Below, one piece after another: positions 31,983-35,401 of a DNA stretch of 35,401 bases. The DNA is taken from NCBI RefSeq assembly GCF_000428585.1, contig NZ_AUAF01000039.1, positions 1-35,401 on the forward strand, written 5' to 3'. The notes beneath the pieces are model-generated. The model saw nothing but the letters and a program-made list of their open reading frames with translations, was not told the DNA's origin and searched no databases. The DNA is from Zooshikella ganghwensis DSM 15267 (GTDB lineage Bacteria > Pseudomonadota > Gammaproteobacteria > Pseudomonadales > Zooshikellaceae). The position numbers were made by a program, and so were the translations under genes. Within the stretch, counting starts at the first letter, position 1. Every line of letters starts with the position of its first letter.

Positions 31983-33170
31983 TTACCTCTCCACCAATGC
32001 AATTCGTTTGTTATACCAATTCATAAACAATGAAATAAGCAAACTCAACGTCAAATACACAGCCATTGTCATAGCAATAACCTCTATCGCTTGACCTGTT
32101 TGGTTTAACGTTGTACCCGCAAAAACAGATACTAAATCGGGATAACCAATCGCTGTGGCCAAAGAAGAGTTTTTAACCAAGTTAAGGAACTGACTGGTTA
32201 ATGGTGGGATAATGACCCGCATCGCTTGAGGTATAATGACTAATTTAAGCATTTTAGGACGTGAAAGGCCTAATGCAAATGATGCCTCCGTCTGGCCTTT
32301 ATTAATGGATAAAATACCCGACCTGACAATTTCTGCAATAAATGCCGCAGTGTACACACTCAAAGCCAGTAATAACGCAAGTAATTCAGGGATAACCGTA
32401 ATACCACCCCGATAGTTAAACCCACGCAGAGTAGGTACTTCCCAATCAATGGGACTACCAACGAAAAGGTATGTCAGGGCAGGTAAACCAAGCATGATAG
32501 CAAGAGACACACTAATAATAGGAAAGCCCTTACCTGTCGTATCCTGCCTGTTCTTAGCCCAGCGCTTTACACCTATAACCACAATCAAAGACAATGCAAA
32601 TACAAGCAATACCCAGCCAAAGCCTTCCAAAATGTTTGGCGCAGGCATGGCAAGCCCACGATTATTCAAAAAGAAAACATCAAACAATTCAATGCTTTGC
32701 TTGGGCCTAGGTAAGGGTCTAAGTACCGCAAAGTACCAAAAGAAAATTTGCAGCAATAGAGGGATATTACGAAATGTTTCAATATAAACAGCAGAAATTT
32801 TTGCAATTAACCAGTTGTTAGATAGCCTCGCGATGCCAATAGTAAAACCAAGTATGGTAGCCAAAAGAATACCCAACGATGCCACCAGTATGGTATTTAA
32901 CAAGCCAACAAAAAATGTACGCCCATATGAGTGACTTTCGTCATATTCAATAAGACTCTGGTTTATACCAAATCCGGCTTCAGACCATAAAAAGTCAAAC
33001 CCTGTTTTGATACCTCTAGAGTCGAGGTTATGCAGCGTATTCGAGATAATATAAGCACCGCATATTATCAAAATCACTAACATAATGATTTGATAAAGCA
33101 TGGATCGCTTTTCAGGGTCATTCCAAAAAGCCGTACGTCCCTTAGCCAGATCCTTCTTTTTTGACGGCAT
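31983..33170 (-). CDS. aapQ: Amino-acid ABC transporter permease AapQ/BztB
   Basis: A 395-residue inner-membrane permease with about eight spans. After a basic cytoplasmic N-terminus (WNDPEKRSMLYQ), a large periplasmic loop and FVGLLNTILVASLGILLAT, the core shows IETFRNIPLLLQIFFWYF. The EAA loop reads TEASFALGLSRPKMLKLVIIPQAMR. The long insert between spans 3 and 5 is characteristic of AapQ versus shorter HisM/GlnP permeases. ATG 33170 is preferred over the in-frame TTG at 33176 because GGAG is then about 10 bases away rather than 4. It follows aapJ by 193 bases and nearly abuts aapM. Confidence 0.95.
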   Translation of the reverse strand: MPSKKKDLAKGRTAFWNDPEKRSMLYQIIMLVILIICGAYIISNTLHNLDSRGIKTGFDFLWSEAGFGINQSLIEYDESHSYGRTFFVGLLNTILVASLGILLATILGFTIGIARLSNNWLIAKISAVYIETFRNIPLLLQIFFWYFAVLRPLPRPKQSIELFDVFFLNNRGLAMPAPNILEGFGWVLLVFALSLIVVIGVKRWAKNRQDTTGKGFPIISVSLAIMLGLPALTYLFVGSPIDWEVPTLRGFNYRGGITVIPELLALLLALSVYTAAFIAEIVRSGILSINKGQTEASFALGLSRPKMLKLVIIPQAMRVIIPPLTSQFLNLVKNSSLATAIGYPDLVSVFAGTTLNQTGQAIEVIAMTMAVYLTLSLLISLFMNWYNKRIALVER

Positions 33171-33363
33171 AAGCAATGATCTCCACTGTATCTGTAAGTG
33201 GTCAGGTTATTGTTATTTTCGACAATTCACTTCAGGGTTATTGGTTTTTGATCGCACTTTTCCTGTGCTTACAATTATTTCAGCAACTACTTTATACCTT
33301 TAACGAGTGATTTGTATTTATGAGCATAAAGCAGCTACTGATATTTATGTTATTAGTGAATAT

Positions 33364-34380
33364 TTAGCGCATAGGTGGCGCGTACTGAATCCCACCCTTT
33401 GTCCAAAGGGCATTCAAACCACGCTCAATTTTAAGCGGTGAACTTGCACCTACATTGCTTTCAAAGATTTCTCCATAATTACCCACCTGCTTAACAATTT
33501 GATAAGCCCAGTCACCAGGTACACCAAGTGCTTTGGAACCCTCACCATTAATAAAGCGTTGGACTTCTGGATTCTTTGATTTCTTTTCTTTTTCAATATT
33601 TGATGAAGTCAAACCTAATTCTTCAGCATTAACCATGGCAAAAAGTGTCCATTTCACCAAGTTAAACCATTGATCGTCACCTTGCCGAACAACAGGCCCT
33701 AAAGGCTCTTTTGAAATCACTTCAGGCAATACCACTGCGTTATCAGGTTTAGATAGTTTTATACGTAATGCATAAAGTTGAGACTGGTCACTCGTTAAGA
33801 CATCACAACGTCCTGCTTCAAATCCTTTTGCAGTTTGGTCTGCCGTATCAAAAACAACCGGCTCAAACTTCATTCCATTCTGTCTAAAATAGTCAGCTAA
33901 ATTTAATTCGGTAGTGGTACCAGACTGAATACACACCGAAGCACCATCTAACTCTTTTGCACTTTTAACGCCCAACTCTTTACTGACCATAAATCCTTGG
34001 CCGTCATAATAGGTAACCCCTGTAAAGTTAAGTCCCAGGGAGGCATCTCGCGTTATTGTCCAGGTAGTTACCCTAGACAGTAAATCAATTTCACCAGACT
34101 GAAGTGCGGTAAAACGTTCTTTTGCGGTTAAGGGAGTATATTTTACTTTGTTTGCATCACCCAAAGCTGCAGCAGCAACTGCACGGCAAACATCTACATC
34201 AACTCCCTGCCATTTGCCTTTGTCATCAGGATTAGAAAACCCTGGCAAGCCTGTCGTTACTCCACACTGGACATAGCCACGTTTTTGCACAGACTTAACT
34301 GTGCTATCAGCAGCACTTGCCATCATGGGAAAAGATACAGAAACAGCTGTTAATACTGCACATATACTTATTTTTTTCAT
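33364..34380 (-). CDS. aapJ: Amino-acid ABC transporter periplasmic binding protein
   Basis: A 338-residue periplasmic solute receptor (AapJ/BztA type) with a signal peptide ending SFPMMASA-ADS. The start of the mature protein, VKSVQKRGYVQCGVTTGLPGFS, and YTPLTAKERFTALQSGEIDLLSR are characteristic. SGTTTELNLADYFR and CDVLTSDQSQLYALR belong to lobe 2. The ATG at 34380 has AGGA about 7 bases upstream; a preceding in-frame GTG (34383) is less likely. It delivers a broad range of L-amino acids to AapQM. The 193-base gap before aapQ is a usual place for differential expression, but I see no strong hairpin in it. Confidence 0.95.
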   Translation of the reverse strand: MKKISICAVLTAVSVSFPMMASAADSTVKSVQKRGYVQCGVTTGLPGFSNPDDKGKWQGVDVDVCRAVAAAALGDANKVKYTPLTAKERFTALQSGEIDLLSRVTTWTITRDASLGLNFTGVTYYDGQGFMVSKELGVKSAKELDGASVCIQSGTTTELNLADYFRQNGMKFEPVVFDTADQTAKGFEAGRCDVLTSDQSQLYALRIKLSKPDNAVVLPEVISKEPLGPVVRQGDDQWFNLVKWTLFAMVNAEELGLTSSNIEKEKKSKNPEVQRFINGEGSKALGVPGDWAYQIVKQVGNYGEIFESNVGASSPLKIERGLNALWTKGGIQYAPPMR

Positions 34381-35210
34381 CACTTTTCCTTTATCTTATT
34401 AGAATTTTACAGGGGGTCTTCCTTTACTACTGATCAGTAACAGCAGTACTCGCTTGTTCCTTAAATAGGCCCCTTAACCTATAAACACTCTCTTTAACAT
34501 CCTTTGGCTGTAACCCTTCTCGAAAGCTACAGCAGGAATTCCTTTTGTTATCCCCTTCACGAATCCTTTTTAGGGTTTGTTGTCAGCGCTCTTGAACACC
34601 AAGGATGGTGGTGGGAATGCAGTTTATGCAGGAGCATTTAACTGCCACCACAGTCACTTATTTATATAAGCTCCTGGAGCTTCATTGCTTGACGGCCGCC
34701 CCCTTGTACCCTAGGGGTATAAAAACCCTTCGTTTTGGGAATATTACTTTCGCTTTTTGCGTTGCACTCTGTCAGAGACCTTGATAAGGACTTTTCGCAG
34801 TACAATACGTAAAAGACGAATGTGCGTGGGCTAATTAAACAACAATCCCTTCACAATGCAACGTGAAAATCGTCTTGAAATGATTAATAAATTGAAAAGA
34901 TTTGACGAACTTCAAATATTTAAAATTAAATTAAAACAAATCTACGTTTAATCACAAACAGTAAAGCAATGTTACAGTTAGAAACTTAAGTACTACAACC
35001 TTTTGTAACCTCATGCACTTACCATTAATTCGAAAAAATTTAACTTTGATCACTACTAATTTTCACTGCAAACTAAAAGTCCAGAGTAACTCGTAATAAC
35101 AACAAGAAAAGTTATGGCTCTATATGGATTCCTAGGGGGTAGCATATAATACAACCAAAGATGTATTATGCACGTCTATTTGGGTAAATTAAGTCAGTAA
35201 TAAGCAAAGA
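34381..35210. other. 830-base AT-rich intergenic region
   Basis: The region holds the aapJ promoter (nearest 34381-34545), repeat copy C (34549-34743) and about 470 bases of AT-rich sequence leading to the IS1595-like transposase. Its last part (from about 35135, CTAGGGGGTAGCATATAATA) may be the IS left end, but I cannot confirm the terminal repeat without the other end. No gene or RNA is supported. Confidence 0.45.
34549..34743 (+). repeat. TATACCC repeat element, copy C
   Basis: A 195-base element beginning TATCCCCTTCACGAATCCTT and ending AACCCTTCGTTTTGGGAATA. It matches copies A and B in the TTTTTAGGGTTTGTTG and TCCTGGAGCTTCATTGCTTG segments. It differs by about 60 extra interior bases (roughly 34595-34655), themselves symmetric (GGTGGTGGGAATGCAG against CTGCCACCAC). 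It lies about 170 bases upstream of aapJ. Confidence 0.7.
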
Positions 35211-35401
35211 ATGATCAATATCAAACAACTGGTAAATGATGAGCAATGCTACCAGTTTATTCGTCAGAGACGTTGGCCTGATGGCGTCAGCTGCCCTCAC
35301 TGCCAGTCTCAACAAGTAGAAGGCAATGGTAATCATCAAAAGCAAATTGCCCGAAAACGTTATCGCTGCCTAGCGTGTCATCGGGGATTTGATGACCTAA
35401 C
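35211..35401 (+). mobile_element. IS1595-like transposase, 5' part
   Basis: An ATG at 35211 opens a frame running off the window after 63 codons. The protein begins MINIKQLVNDEQCYQFIRQ and contains RRWPDGVSCPHCQSQQV followed by KRYRCLACHRGFDDLT. The N-terminal RWP-x-G-x-x-CPHC and CLAC zinc ribbon is the signature of the IS1595 (ISXO2-like) transposase family. The ISXO2 catalytic domain would lie beyond the window. Whether the copy is intact is unknown. Confidence 0.82.

Overview
The window reads as AT-rich chromosomal DNA of a gammaproteobacterium. Several genes are characteristic of that class: the EF-P paralogue YeiP/EfpL, the DUF416 protein YjaG, a DUF3301 protein, RluE, ArfA, YaaA and an AapJQMP-type amino-acid importer. 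The gene mix is reminiscent of the Oceanospirillales (Zooshikella/Spartinivicinus-like marine bacteria), but that is a weak inference from gene content alone. No rRNA, tRNA, CRISPR array, prophage or defence island is visible. Both window edges cut into insertion-sequence transposase genes (minus strand at 1-127; IS1595-like at 35211-35401).

Layout. 1-5.6 kb: transposase fragment, a DUF2007/zinc-ribbon protein, a ComFB-like protein, class I fumarase (minus), a ferredoxin-reductase-like protein, an enoyl-CoA isomerase-like protein and a small hypothetical. 5.6-9 kb: thioredoxin-like protein, PAP2 membrane phosphatase, methylglyoxal synthase and a PPK2-family kinase, all plus strand. 9-11.1 kb: a Tat-like-exported M15 peptidase and a GST-fold protein, both minus. 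11.2-14.3 kb: DUF3301, yeiP and yjaG (plus), an unknown protein (minus) and a small membrane protein. 14.5-18.6 kb: a lipoprotein metallo-beta-lactamase-fold hydrolase, divergent from rluE - VanZ-like - two tandem InaA/WaaP-like kinase-fold genes. 18.7-22.3 kb (minus): UDG-superfamily protein, arfA with a built-in terminator, a small conserved protein and a membrane/ferredoxin/cyclase fusion. 22.8-24.2 kb: a small unknown protein and yaaA. 24.6-27.3 kb (minus): flavodoxin-fold protein - alpha/beta hydrolase - MlaA-like protein. 27.6-29.7 kb: a TatD-linked-type radical SAM protein convergent with a short methionyl-tRNA synthetase. 30-34.4 kb (minus): the complete aapJQMP importer.

Three features stand out. 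(1) A dispersed family of small non-coding elements has TATACCC-type inverted termini. Full-length copies lie near 20.27, 24.26 and 34.55 kb, a shorter relative near 22.32 kb, and solo ends or mini-hairpins elsewhere. They look like MITE- or REP-like repeats. (2) arfA carries a strong intrinsic-terminator hairpin inside its reading frame, the signature of its non-stop-mRNA feedback with trans-translation. (3) Several proteins keep a recognised fold but have lost diagnostic residues: InaA-like kinases without the catalytic Asp, an oxidoreductase without the Gly-rich NAD motif, an MlaA-like protein without a lipobox, a MioC-like protein with a degenerate FMN loop, and a MetRS with KIAKS instead of KMSKS. 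I did not find a clear new multi-gene system. The best candidates are the minus-strand operon at 24.6-27.3 kb and the paired-dyad promoter region in front of the M15 peptidase.
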